From NCBI GenBank assembly GCA_903851365.1, contig CAINOB010000098.1:1-64000 (forward strand): DNA of 64,000 bases. The letters are read 5' to 3'. Below are positions 26,208 to 35,380 of this stretch, piece after piece. This DNA comes from an uncultured Bacteroidota bacterium (GTDB taxonomy: Bacteria > Bacteroidota > Bacteroidia > Bacteroidales > UBA12481). A model generated the notes under the pieces. It searched no databases, was not told where the DNA came from, and was given only the letters and a program-made list of their open reading frames with translations. The translations under genes and the position numbers were made by a program. Positions within the stretch are counted from its first letter, which is position 1, and the number at the start of each line of letters is the position of its first letter.

Positions 26208-27728
26208 CTAGTATCCGGGATTCTGTGTCAGGTTCGGATTGGCGTCTCTTTCAGGTTGTGGAATCGGCATCAGCCAATGGTTCTGATCGCAGTTGTAAGG
26301 AATCCTGATCGGTGAACTTGGCAGTCCGTTGTTGCAGGTATATTTATATTCCAGGAGGGCTGTCATGATATTCGTGGCTTCTCCCGACCTCACCAGGTCA
26401 TCCCAACGCTGGGCCTCGAATGCAAGCTCCAGCCGTCTCTCATTCAGAATTTTCATCTTCATGTCAGCCTGAGAAAGCCCGGCACTCACCGGGGCCAGTT
26501 TTACCCGTGCCCTGACAAGGTTCAGCGTTGCAGCTGCATCAGACGTACTTCCCAGGGCATTTTGGGCTTCGGCCTTCAGAAGCAGGATATCGCCCAGGCG
26601 CAGCAAGTAAAGATTATCACCGCTTGCCCAGCCTGCTGTGTGTTTCTGTTTGTAATTAAAGGGAACGGAATCCGTTGCATTTCCGCACGGGCTCCAGTTC
26701 TCATCGGCCCATACCAGGTTTTTGTAAAAAATGATGTTCGAGTTCATACGAACATTATCCTTTTCTTTAACATAGGCTGCAACCAGGTCTTTGGAAGGCA
26801 CGCAATATTTCTGCCAGCCATCCTCCGGTGCGAGAAACAATTCAACACCCCAGTTTGAGGTGGGACTGCCCTCGATGAAAGGAACCAGTAAAATGGATTC
26901 TGAATTCAGGTAATTCGATCCGTCAAACAGTTCAGAATAGGTTGGGGCAAGTGCATATCCGGCCGGACTATTCAAAACGGCGTTACAATATTCCAGTACC
27001 TTACTGTAATCCCTATCGCTCCGTTGGGCCCAGATCTTGGCCAGCAGGGCATTTGCGGCTCCTTTGGTGGCCCGTACTTTATCAATGGAAGGGTCTCCGT
27101 AAGAATCAGGAAGATCATTCAATGCGGTTTGCAGGTCAGCGGCTATCTGATTATATACTTCGGCTTCGGTAGCCCGTGGCTTTCTGGTAACTGCCGGATC
27201 GGCTGTGTTAGACTTGAGCTCAAGCGGCACTCCCCCAAACAGCTTGACTAGCTGATAATAGTGGAAAGCACGTAAGAAGGAGGCTTCACCGATGATTTGG
27301 TTCCGCCGGTTGTTTTCGTCAAGTTTGGGGTCTGTTACCGCCCCGATTTTATCGAGCAGGATGTTGACCCGACCGATGCCCTGGTAAGGCTGTCCCCACC
27401 AGAAATTATAATTGTGACTGTTCGACGGGGGCACATTGAACTGATCAATAACCACAAACGTTTCCTCGCCTCCACCACCGGGATAGGCATTGTCGGAGCG
27501 ATTATCGCTAAGCATCACATTTTCCCACTGATAATAATCAGTATAGAAAATACTATAGCAACCAGCCAGTGCATTCTCTATATCACTCGCTGAACTGTAA
27601 GCGTTTCCGGTAGTCAGGCTCGACAGAGGAGCATCATTCAGGAATTTCTGACAGGAAAAAGTTACCAATGATATGAATATCAGGAGGTAAACAGGATATA
27701 ATGGTTTTCGTTTCATGTTTTTATTCAT
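26208..27728 (-). CDS. SusD/RagB-family outer-membrane glycan-binding lipoprotein
   Basis: 506 residues. The lipoprotein signal ends in TFSC (Cys near residue 26), followed by the usual QKFLNDAPLSSLT start of mature SusD proteins. TPR-like helical segments contain ASFLRAFHYYQLVKLFGGVPL, and the C-terminus has LRLGDILLLKAEAQNALG and ERRLELAFEAQRWDDLVRSG, all hallmarks of the family. It caps the SusC barrel and captures substrate at the cell surface. It lies 10 nt after the susC gene. No SusE/SusF-like gene follows. Confidence 0.93.
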   Translation of the reverse strand: MNKNMKRKPLYPVYLLIFISLVTFSCQKFLNDAPLSSLTTGNAYSSASDIENALAGCYSIFYTDYYQWENVMLSDNRSDNAYPGGGGEETFVVIDQFNVPPSNSHNYNFWWGQPYQGIGRVNILLDKIGAVTDPKLDENNRRNQIIGEASFLRAFHYYQLVKLFGGVPLELKSNTADPAVTRKPRATEAEVYNQIAADLQTALNDLPDSYGDPSIDKVRATKGAANALLAKIWAQRSDRDYSKVLEYCNAVLNSPAGYALAPTYSELFDGSNYLNSESILLVPFIEGSPTSNWGVELFLAPEDGWQKYCVPSKDLVAAYVKEKDNVRMNSNIIFYKNLVWADENWSPCGNATDSVPFNYKQKHTAGWASGDNLYLLRLGDILLLKAEAQNALGSTSDAAATLNLVRARVKLAPVSAGLSQADMKMKILNERRLELAFEAQRWDDLVRSGEATNIMTALLEYKYTCNNGLPSSPIRIPYNCDQNHWLMPIPQPERDANPNLTQNPGY

Positions 27729-27738
27729 TTTGAAATCA

Positions 27739-30700
27739 TTAGAAGGTAATATTCACACCGAATAAAATGTCGCGGGATTGCGGATAGGTTCCATAATCCA
27801 CTCCTGCAGAGGTGTTCTTGCTGGTATTGTCCTGATAAGAGGCACTGAAAGCGCTAACTTCCGGATCAAACCCGGAATATTTGGTGAAAGTGAGAAGGTT
27901 TTCTGCAGTGACAAATAACATAAACCGACTGATCCTTAATTTATTAACAATCGATTTCGGCAAATTATAACCAAGAGTGACTGATTTCACACGCAGGTAT
28001 GAACCATTCTCAATGTACCTTGATGAAATCTCAGAGTTCGTTACATCATCCTTGATTGCACGGGGAATAGAGGTAACATCGCCCACTTTCTGCCAGCGGT
28101 TAACCACATCAGCCGACTGGTTCATACCCAAACGCATCGATTCGGAAAGAATCTTTGTGGCATTGAAAATATCGTTCCCCTGCACCCCCTGCAGGAATAA
28201 ATCAAGGGTAAAATTCTTATAAGTTAACGAGTTGCTTAAGCCATAGGTAAACTTGGGACTGGCATTTCCGATAATGGTTTTATCGCTGTCGTCAATTTTA
28301 CCATCCGGTTTGCCGGTCAGTACTCCATTGGCATCCACCCCGTTGATATCGCGGTACTTGATGTTCCCGGTTGCAGGATCCACTCCGTCGGATATATACC
28401 CATAGAAAGCACCAAGCGGCTGACCAGCCTGCACAATAGTCAGGTTATAGGTAGTGCCTGCGGGGTTGACAGGGCCTGAATGAATGGTGGTTCCAACAAT
28501 ATCAAGAACCTTGCTGCGGTTAAAATTGATATTAAAATCGGTATTCCATGTAAAATCAGGCTTAACGATATTTTTTGAGCTGACCTGAAATTCGACTCCT
28601 CTGTTTTCCAGACTGCCGACGTTTTGGAGGGCCACATTGCCCGGGATCCCGACGCTGGCAGGTATTGGCACATAAAGCAAGAGATCAGAGGTTTTCTTGA
28701 TATAATAATCGGCACTGAATGTTACCCTGTTCTCCAGGATTCCTGCGTCCACCCCAACGTTGAACTGAGCAGTTTTTTCCCAGCGCAAAGCCGAGTTCTC
28801 CAGCGAATTGGGTACATAGGCATTGACTGCATGACCACCAATAACGTATGCTGCAGGATTGACCAGGCCAAACCATGCATAGGGATTTGCGTTGTCGTTA
28901 CCCACTAATCCCCAGCCGGCACGAAGTTTCAAGTCGCTGACAGCCTTTATGCTTTTAAAGAATTCTTCCTTGGAAATACGCCATCCGGCGGAGAACGATG
29001 GAAAGTAACCCCACCTGTTGGAGGCGGAAAACTGACCCGAGCCGTCAGCCCTGAAATTGGATGTCAGCAGGTATTTATCCTTATATCCATAGTTCAGCCT
29101 GGCAATGAAAGCAGCGTGTGACTTTTCGTAAATCGATACCTGTGGAACATTCTGGACCGTACCGGCCGTAACTGTAGTGATGGCCGTACTCCCACCGAAT
29201 CCATGCGAACCAATGCTCACCGACCGGGCACCCTCTTTGGAGGCGATAAAACCGGCCAGCACCGAAAAAGCATGATCCTTCACTTTTCGGGTATAGTTCA
29301 GCGTATTCTCCGATACCCAGTAATTGAATTCATTATCGCTTTCGGAAGCCAGTCCGTCCATCGAGCGGCCAAAACTGGTTTGGGTAGGATTCTGGAATGA
29401 AGTATATATACCGTTGCTGTGCTCAAATCCTAACAGACTCTTGAATTTAAGGTTTGGCAAAAGACTGGCTTCACCAAAGACATTTCCATGAAACCGGTTG
29501 TGAGAAAACTTTTGCTGGGGCTGATATACAGTCGAATAGGGGTTCTCAAGATCAGGAATAAACGGATTTACCGCATACTGATCCGGATACTGTTGATCCC
29601 AGATTCCGATGATCGGGACGCCGGTAAGGAGACGGGTAATAATACCGTTGCGGTCATTTTCCGGGACCGAAACATCAGTCCATTTATCGTAGGAAAGACT
29701 GGTACCAACATTAAAAAAGTCACTGACACGATGATCCAGATTGACCTTAAATGTGGCACGTTCTAAACTGTTATTCAATATGATACCTTGCTGGTTGATG
29801 GTTGAACCGGAGATATAGTACTTGGTATCTGCGTTTCCACCCGTCACCGATAACTGGTAATTCTGGGTCAGAGCATGTCTGAAAAGCTGATCCTGCCAGT
29901 TGGTGTTGGCATTATACAGCGTCCAGTCGATGGATGGAAGTCCCAGTTCGGTCGCCAGGTCCTTGAACTGGCTGCTGTTTAACACAGCCATTCTTTTCCA
30001 GGCACTTGAGGTCATGAGCGTGGTGTTGAATTCCACCTTGGCCAGCTGGTTTTTACCCCGTTTGGTAGTGATCAGAACGACTCCGTTGGAACCGCTGCTA
30101 CCATAAATAGCTGCCGAAGAAGCATCCTTCAGGATGGTGAAACTTTCAATATCGGCAGGGTTGATCTCGTTGGTATTGTAGGTCTGCACTCCATCAACAA
30201 TATAGAGGGGCTCGCTTCCCGAAGTGATCGAGGAAGTTCCGCGGACCCTGATAGAGAATCCGGCCTGAGGCTGTCCTGACGAGCGTATCACCTGCACACC
30301 CGCCGCCTTACCTTCGATTGAATAACCGAACTGGGTATTGGGGCGTGCTTCCATTTCCTTGGATGAGATCACCGAAACGGCACCGGTTACATCCCTTTTC
30401 TGTTGTGTACCGTAACCCACAACAACCACTTCGCTGATGTTACTCACTGACTCCCTGATGGTGATATCCACCTGGGTTCTTCCGGCAATCGGAACCTCGA
30501 TATTCTCGTAGCCTATCGACGAAAAGACCAATGTGCCCGCGGAAGGCGCGTTTATTGCATACCTGCCGTCAGAGCCCGTAACCGAAACGGTTTTAGTGCC
30601 CTTTACGGTTATGTTTATTCCGGGTACAGAAGCACCATCGGCCGATCTGACCGTTCCTTTCACATTTATCATCTGTGCAAAAAGTCCGGCTTGCGCGGCA

Positions 30701-30777
30701 AAAAGCAAAAACGCTGTAATTAGCAGCATTTTAACCTTTTGCGATCGCATGGATTGAAATAGTCGCTTTTCTTTCAT
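27739..30777 (-). CDS. SusC/RagA-family TonB-dependent transporter
   Basis: About 1012 residues from the ATG at 30777; an upstream TTG would add seven residues and is less likely. A signal peptide ends at LFAQ, a carboxypeptidase-regulatory-like domain follows (about 30-110), then SEVVVVGYGTQQKRDVTGAVS, the standard SusC plug start. The plug contains IEGKAAGVQV and EPLYIVDGV. The 22-strand barrel ends in DILFGVNITF with a terminal Phe. It imports the substrate bound by the adjacent SusD, energised by TonB/ExbBD. No regulator such as an anti-sigma factor or hybrid two-component system is directly linked on the same strand. Confidence 0.95.
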   Translation of the reverse strand: MKEKRLFQSMRSQKVKMLLITAFLLFAAQAGLFAQMINVKGTVRSADGASVPGINITVKGTKTVSVTGSDGRYAINAPSAGTLVFSSIGYENIEVPIAGRTQVDITIRESVSNISEVVVVGYGTQQKRDVTGAVSVISSKEMEARPNTQFGYSIEGKAAGVQVIRSSGQPQAGFSIRVRGTSSITSGSEPLYIVDGVQTYNTNEINPADIESFTILKDASSAAIYGSSGSNGVVLITTKRGKNQLAKVEFNTTLMTSSAWKRMAVLNSSQFKDLATELGLPSIDWTLYNANTNWQDQLFRHALTQNYQLSVTGGNADTKYYISGSTINQQGIILNNSLERATFKVNLDHRVSDFFNVGTSLSYDKWTDVSVPENDRNGIITRLLTGVPIIGIWDQQYPDQYAVNPFIPDLENPYSTVYQPQQKFSHNRFHGNVFGEASLLPNLKFKSLLGFEHSNGIYTSFQNPTQTSFGRSMDGLASESDNEFNYWVSENTLNYTRKVKDHAFSVLAGFIASKEGARSVSIGSHGFGGSTAITTVTAGTVQNVPQVSIYEKSHAAFIARLNYGYKDKYLLTSNFRADGSGQFSASNRWGYFPSFSAGWRISKEEFFKSIKAVSDLKLRAGWGLVGNDNANPYAWFGLVNPAAYVIGGHAVNAYVPNSLENSALRWEKTAQFNVGVDAGILENRVTFSADYYIKKTSDLLLYVPIPASVGIPGNVALQNVGSLENRGVEFQVSSKNIVKPDFTWNTDFNINFNRSKVLDIVGTTIHSGPVNPAGTTYNLTIVQAGQPLGAFYGYISDGVDPATGNIKYRDINGVDANGVLTGKPDGKIDDSDKTIIGNASPKFTYGLSNSLTYKNFTLDLFLQGVQGNDIFNATKILSESMRLGMNQSADVVNRWQKVGDVTSIPRAIKDDVTNSEISSRYIENGSYLRVKSVTLGYNLPKSIVNKLRISRFMLFVTAENLLTFTKYSGFDPEVSAFSASYQDNTSKNTSAGVDYGTYPQSRDILFGVNITF

Positions 30778-30960
30778 AAGTTTTGGTTTAGTTAACAAGT
30801 TATGAAGTTAAAGAAAGTTTTCTAGCAAGCCCAAACGGTCAGGAAATCGTATTGAGCCATCAGGCCGTCAGGTATGAATTATAAAACATAATCACAGAAT
30901 TGTGTAACACTTTACCATAAAAAGTATTGCACCTTTGGCCCTTCGCTTAAGGAAAAGAAA

Positions 30961-33084
30961 ATGGAAAGAACACAAACACATGATTCTCAATACGCCAGCA
31001 GTCTGATTGAAGCCATTCTCGACCCGCTGATCACCATAAACACAGATGGCAAGATAACCGACCTAAATCAGGCCAAAGTTACAATTACCGGGGTCGAACG
31101 TCACGATTTGATTGGTACAAATTTCATTGACTATTTTACTAATCCTCAAAAAGCCAAGGAAGTATATGAGGAAATATTTGAAAAAGGAACAATCATCGAT
31201 TGCCCTCTGACTTTCAAGCATATCAATGGAAAACTGACAGACGTACTATTTAATGGATCGATTTACAAGAATGTTCAGGGAGAGGTACTCGGAGCTGTTG
31301 TCGTTGCGCGAAATATCACGGAGCAAAAATGGGCAATTGAGTTACGAAGGGCCAATAAGGAACTTGCCTTTCAAAACAATGAGAAGGAAAAGCGGGCCGC
31401 TGAACTGATCCTGGCAAACAAGGAGCTTGTTTTTCAAAACAACGAGAAGGAGAAACGAAGAATTGAAAACAGAGAGCTTGAGGAATTCAGCTATTCTCTA
31501 AAGCTCGCTTCGCAATATTCCCTGAGTCTCATTGAGGCCAGCCTTGACCCACTAGTCACCATAAGCCCAGAAGGTAAGATAACCGATATGAATGAGGCTT
31601 TGGCAAATATTACTGGTATAGCAAGGGAAAACCTAACCGGCACTCACTTTTTCGATTATTTCACTGAACCTGATAAGGCCCGTGAGGTGTACGAGGAAGT
31701 ATTTGCCAAGGGATCCGTCGCCGACTCGCCGCTTACCCTTCGTCATAAAGACGGTAAGCTGACTGATGTTTTGTTCAATGGATCAGTTTATAAGGATGAT
31801 AAGGGCAATGTGCTCGGTGTTGTCATTGTTGCAAGGGATATTACCGACCAAAAGAGGATCGCAACAGAATTAACAGAGGCTATTGTTTTTGCGGGATTGG
31901 CCGTAGAAATTGCCGAAGAAGCAAAATTAAAAGCCGAAAGTGCCACCTTAATTGCAGAATCTGCAGTCAAGGCAAAACAGCAGTTTCTGTCGAACATGAG
32001 CCACGAAATCCGGACTCCGATGAATGCGATAATCGGATTTACGAAGGTTTTATTAAAAACGGATATTACAGCCAAGCAAATAGAATACCTGCGGGCCATA
32101 AAAATCAGTGGCGATGCCCTGATCGTGCTAATTAATGACATACTCGACCTGGCAAAAGTTGATGCCGGAAAAATGAGCTTTGAGCAAACGCCTTTCAAAA
32201 TGTCCATTTCCATATCGGCAATGCTTCATTTATTTGAACCGAAAATCCATGAAAAGAATTTAAGTCTGGTTAAAGATTATGATAAATCCATACCGGACAT
32301 GTTGGTGGGTGACCCGGTACGATTACACCAAATCATCTTAAACCTGGTGAGTAATGCAGTGAAATTTACCAACCGAGGGTCAATCACCATCAGCGTTATG
32401 TTGCTCGGACAAGACGACAACAGCGTGACCATTGAATTTAAAGTTAAGGATACCGGAATTGGAATATCTGCGAGTAAAATGGACAGCATTTTTGAAAACT
32501 TCCAACAGGCATCAAGCGGTACGTCAAGGTTGTATGGCGGAACAGGGTTGGGCCTTGCCATTGTCAAGCAATTGGTGGAAGCCCAGGGCGGAAGCATAAA
32601 AGTTGAAAGTAAAATTGATCATGGATCCACTTTCAGCTTTATTCTGAATTTTCAAAAGACCAAAATTCAGACTGAATCAGAAACAGATTTATTAAAACTT
32701 GAAGCGGACGTTAAAAATATTAAAGTTCTGGTAGCTGAAGATATCAAGCTTAATCAACTTCTGATGAGGACACTGTTGGATGATTTCGGATTTGAATGCG
32801 AGATTGCCGGAAATGGAAAAATAGCTATCGAAATGCTTAAAACAAAATCGTTTGACATCATTCTCATGGATTTGCAGATGCCTGAAATGAATGGATTTGA
32901 GGCAACGGAATACATCCGTCACCAATTGAAATCAGATATTCCGATCATTGCCCTGACGGCGGATGTCACTACTGTTGATCTGGAAAAATGCAAAGCTGTA
33001 GGTATGAATGACTATATTTCCAAGCCTGTGGATGAAAAATTGCTGTACAGTAAGATTATCGGATCGGTGAAAAAGTCGCAATAG
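30961..33084 (+). CDS. Hybrid PAS-PAS histidine kinase with receiver domain
   Basis: 707 residues and no membrane helix, so probably cytoplasmic. Two closely similar PAS domains (about 14-125 and 180-300) share LIEA-LDPL-TI, GKLTDVLFNGS-YK and VVVAR-IT-QK. Between them the linker has two copies of ANKEL-FQNNEKEKR with 22-residue period, forming a coiled coil. Then come HisKA with MSHEIRTPMN (His348), HATPase (NLVSNAVKF, GIGIS, GGTGLGLAI), and a receiver domain with phospho-acceptor Asp637 in LMDLQMPEMNG. No HTH domain is present, so it must signal onward to another protein. It ends 25 nt from a second PAS kinase gene that points towards it. Confidence 0.92.
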   Translation: MERTQTHDSQYASSLIEAILDPLITINTDGKITDLNQAKVTITGVERHDLIGTNFIDYFTNPQKAKEVYEEIFEKGTIIDCPLTFKHINGKLTDVLFNGSIYKNVQGEVLGAVVVARNITEQKWAIELRRANKELAFQNNEKEKRAAELILANKELVFQNNEKEKRRIENRELEEFSYSLKLASQYSLSLIEASLDPLVTISPEGKITDMNEALANITGIARENLTGTHFFDYFTEPDKAREVYEEVFAKGSVADSPLTLRHKDGKLTDVLFNGSVYKDDKGNVLGVVIVARDITDQKRIATELTEAIVFAGLAVEIAEEAKLKAESATLIAESAVKAKQQFLSNMSHEIRTPMNAIIGFTKVLLKTDITAKQIEYLRAIKISGDALIVLINDILDLAKVDAGKMSFEQTPFKMSISISAMLHLFEPKIHEKNLSLVKDYDKSIPDMLVGDPVRLHQIILNLVSNAVKFTNRGSITISVMLLGQDDNSVTIEFKVKDTGIGISASKMDSIFENFQQASSGTSRLYGGTGLGLAIVKQLVEAQGGSIKVESKIDHGSTFSFILNFQKTKIQTESETDLLKLEADVKNIKVLVAEDIKLNQLLMRTLLDDFGFECEIAGNGKIAIEMLKTKSFDIILMDLQMPEMNGFEATEYIRHQLKSDIPIIALTADVTTVDLEKCKAVGMNDYISKPVDEKLLYSKIIGSVKKSQ

Positions 33085-33109
33085 CTTCCGACCCCTGATT
33101 TATTTGCAT

Positions 33110-34690
33110 TTACTTTGGCTGGGGAATTGTAAAATAAAAAGTTGAGCCAGCATTTTCCTCACTCTCTGCCCATATTTTACCACCATGGTGTTCAACATAT
33201 TCCTTGCATAGAATCATCCCTAGCCCTGTGCTTGACTCACGCTCTGTGCCTTTGCGCTTAATGTCAGCATCGAGGCTGAACATTTTACCTATCATTTCCT
33301 CATTCATACCGATTCCGTTGTCCTGTACCGAAATCTTCACAGAATTGTCCGTCGTTACTATGGAAGCTAATTTAATATTCCCTCCCCTCGGTGTAAATTT
33401 AATAGCGTTATAGATCAGATTTTGCATCAAGCTTGCAAACATCTGTTCATCAACCACTATCCTCAAATCTTCCAAAAAATCATTGCTGATCCTGATCATT
33501 TTCTTATCAGCAGTTTCACGTACCGACTTCAAAATTGGCACCATAAGATTTATTAAAAGGAAAGATCTGGGGTTAAAGGCATGCAGGTTTCTTTGTAGCA
33601 TTGACCATTCCAATAGGTTTTGAAGGAGGTTATACAGATTGGTTGCAGAAATTTTCATACTTAAAGCAATTGGCTTTATTTCGTCCAATGTTAAGTTTGG
33701 CAATTCTTCAACCAAAAGATTGGTAAAACCCAGAAGCGTGCTAAATGGATTTCGTAGATCGTGAGCGATAATCGAAAAGAATTTGTCCTTCGTGGCATTT
33801 AGAGTATGAAGCTCCTCATTTTGATGCCGGATCTCTTCATCGACTTGCTTCCGATCTGAGATATCCCTAAACATCATGCTGGTTCTCCCTCCACCTGAGG
33901 AATCTTTAAAAATGGTCGAAGAAATCTCGATCGGAAAAACAGTTCCATCTCCTCTAACCATTCTTAATTCACCCTTAAACAGACCTGTTCTTTTTCTTTC
34001 CTCCAGAGCTAATGCAAAAAGAGGATCGGTTGCATCCATGATTCCTGATCTTCCAATGGAAATTATTTCAGCTTCGCTGCGACCTAATAACTTGCATGCC
34101 TCCGGATTTGCCGAGTAAATAGTTCCATCGGGGTTGGTGAAAAGAATTGCTTCCCCGCTATTCTCGAAAAGGAGTCGATTTAATTCTTCACTCTGTTTTA
34201 ACGTTTTCTCCGCATTACTGCGATCTGTGATATTTACAGAAGTGGACATCACAGCAAATATTTCTCCATGGTCGTCTTTAACAGGCAGTACCTGATAAGA
34301 ATACAAAAAGGCACCTTAAGGCATCTCAAAGTACGAGGGGTCGCCTTTTAATGCCTTATTATAGAGTGGTTCAAAAATTTCAACAATGTCATTGGGAAAT
34401 GCTTCCTTAAGTAACTTCCCTTCGATTTGGGATTTATCAAAATTATTCTTTTCAACTTCACCTCCACCGATGGCAATGTAGCGTAATTCCTTATTTAATA
34501 GATGAATAGAGGTATCCGGAATGGAATTTATCAGATAACTATACAAGTTCCTGCCTTTTGTAAGAGCTTCTTGGATTTTTTGGTGTTCGACTAAATCTTT
34601 CTCGTAGGTCAACTTTAAAGAAGCGTGTTCATGTTGAAGGCTTTGGAGAGCTTCAAACAGCTCTTCCCTCGACAAGTGTTTTATATCCAT
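33110..34690 (-). pseudogene. PAS-PAS histidine kinase gene interrupted by in-frame TAA
   Basis: Two open segments in the same reading frame (34690-34316 and 34306-33110) are separated by one TAA at 34318-34316. Read through, they give a 527-codon kinase: an N-terminal coiled coil, PAS1 (broken between EMP and GAFLYSYQVLPV), PAS2 (QSEELNRLLFENSGEAILF onward), HisKA with FSIIAHDLRNPFS, and HATPase with NLIYNAIKF, NGIGM and GLGMILCKEY. No insertion or deletion is needed, as one base change in the TAA restores the frame. It may be a recent pseudogene, a sequencing error, or two separately translated pieces. The downstream piece would need a TTG start in the middle of the PAS fold. Confidence 0.75.
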
Positions 34691-34740
34691 AGCTTTTAAC
34701 GCTTCCTTATTTTTCTTACAAGTTATGGAAATTCAGGCAC

Positions 34741-34778
34741 AAAAAAAACACCTACCCGGTTAAGCCTTGTAAGTGTTT
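34741..34778 (-). terminator. Terminator of the tRNA-Met gene
   Basis: On the minus strand AAACACTTAC and GTAGGTGTTT form a ten-pair stem (one G-T) around a 13-nt loop, followed directly by Ts (eight As at 34741-34748 on plus). It begins 10 nt after the tRNA 3' end. Confidence 0.75.
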
Positions 34779-34787
34779 GTTTTTCAG

Positions 34788-34861
34788 TAGCGAGAGCCGG
34801 GGATGATCCGGCGACCTCATGATTATGAATCATGCGCTCTAACCAGCTGAGCTACCTCGCC
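34788..34861 (-). tRNA. tRNA-Met (anticodon CAT), 74 nt, no encoded CCA
   Basis: All four arms can be drawn. The acceptor GGCGAGG pairs with TCTCGCT (G-T at both ends), D stem GCTC/GAGC, anticodon stem CATGA/TCATG with loop TTCATAA, and T stem GCCGG/CCGGC. The discriminator is A73 and the next bases are CTG, so CCA is added after transcription. The anticodon stem lacks the three G-C pairs of initiator tRNA, so it is an elongator Met tRNA, although a lysidine-modified tRNA-Ile(CAT) cannot be excluded. The T loop is ATCATCC instead of TTCRANY. Confidence 0.9.
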
Positions 34862-34875
34862 ATTTTTAGAGGACG

Positions 34876-34883
34876 CAAATATA
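34876..34883 (-). promoter_or_regulatory. -7 box (TATATTTG) for the tRNA gene
   Basis: TATATTTG on the minus strand is a perfect TAnnTTTG match 15 nt before the mature tRNA 5' end. The -33 region is not clear. Confidence 0.45.
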
Positions 34884-34979
34884 ATAGTTTTTACCAACCT
34901 AAAAAGTCCGCATGCCAGTAAATATTGCTTGGTCCCTAAAAATTTCATATATTGCCGAAATTGAACTAAAAGAATAAAA

Positions 34980-35366
34980 ATGCCGGGAAAACAAAAATAT
35001 GAACTTGAATATGTGATCAATGCTTCTCCAAAGGTGCTGTTCACCAGGCTAAGTACCCCGGGTGGCCTTTCGGAATGGTTTGCCGATGATGTTAATATCG
35101 AAGGATCTGTGCTCACCTTCATGTGGGAAAAATCGATTCAGAAAGCCGAACTAGTCCTCCTCAAGGAAAATCGTGCCGTTCGATACAAATGGTTGGATGA
35201 TCCTGACCCCAAAGCTTATTTTGAATTCCGGATAACCCAGGACGCTCTCACCAGCGACGTTTCCCTTACCATTACTGACTTTGCAGAAGAAAGCGACCTG
35301 GAAGACGCCAAAGGATTATGGGATAAACAAATTTCGCAATTATTCAGCCAATTGGGATCTGCCTGA
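34980..35366 (+). CDS. START/AHSA1-like domain protein
   Basis: 128 residues forming one SRPBCC (START-like) domain. It starts KYELEYVINASPKVLFTRLSTPGGLSEWFADDV, typical of Aha1/START-like helix-grip folds, and ends with the long C-terminal helix (LEDAKGLWDKQISQLFSQLG). No catalytic residues are known for this group; small hydrophobic ligand binding is possible. It is the first gene of a plus-strand run and lies 14 nt before the LptF/G-like gene. Confidence 0.8.
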   Translation: MPGKQKYELEYVINASPKVLFTRLSTPGGLSEWFADDVNIEGSVLTFMWEKSIQKAELVLLKENRAVRYKWLDDPDPKAYFEFRITQDALTSDVSLTITDFAEESDLEDAKGLWDKQISQLFSQLGSA

Positions 35367-35380
35367 TCCACCTCCCACCC

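Noticed and set aside
34304-34330. Programmed frameshift in the PAS kinase
   Set aside because: Both open segments are in the same frame. Only a stop codon, not a shift, separates them.
34823-35122. 99-residue minus-strand frame crossing the tRNA gene
   Set aside because: It runs through the tRNA-Met gene and against the START-like gene and has no domain. It is a shadow frame.
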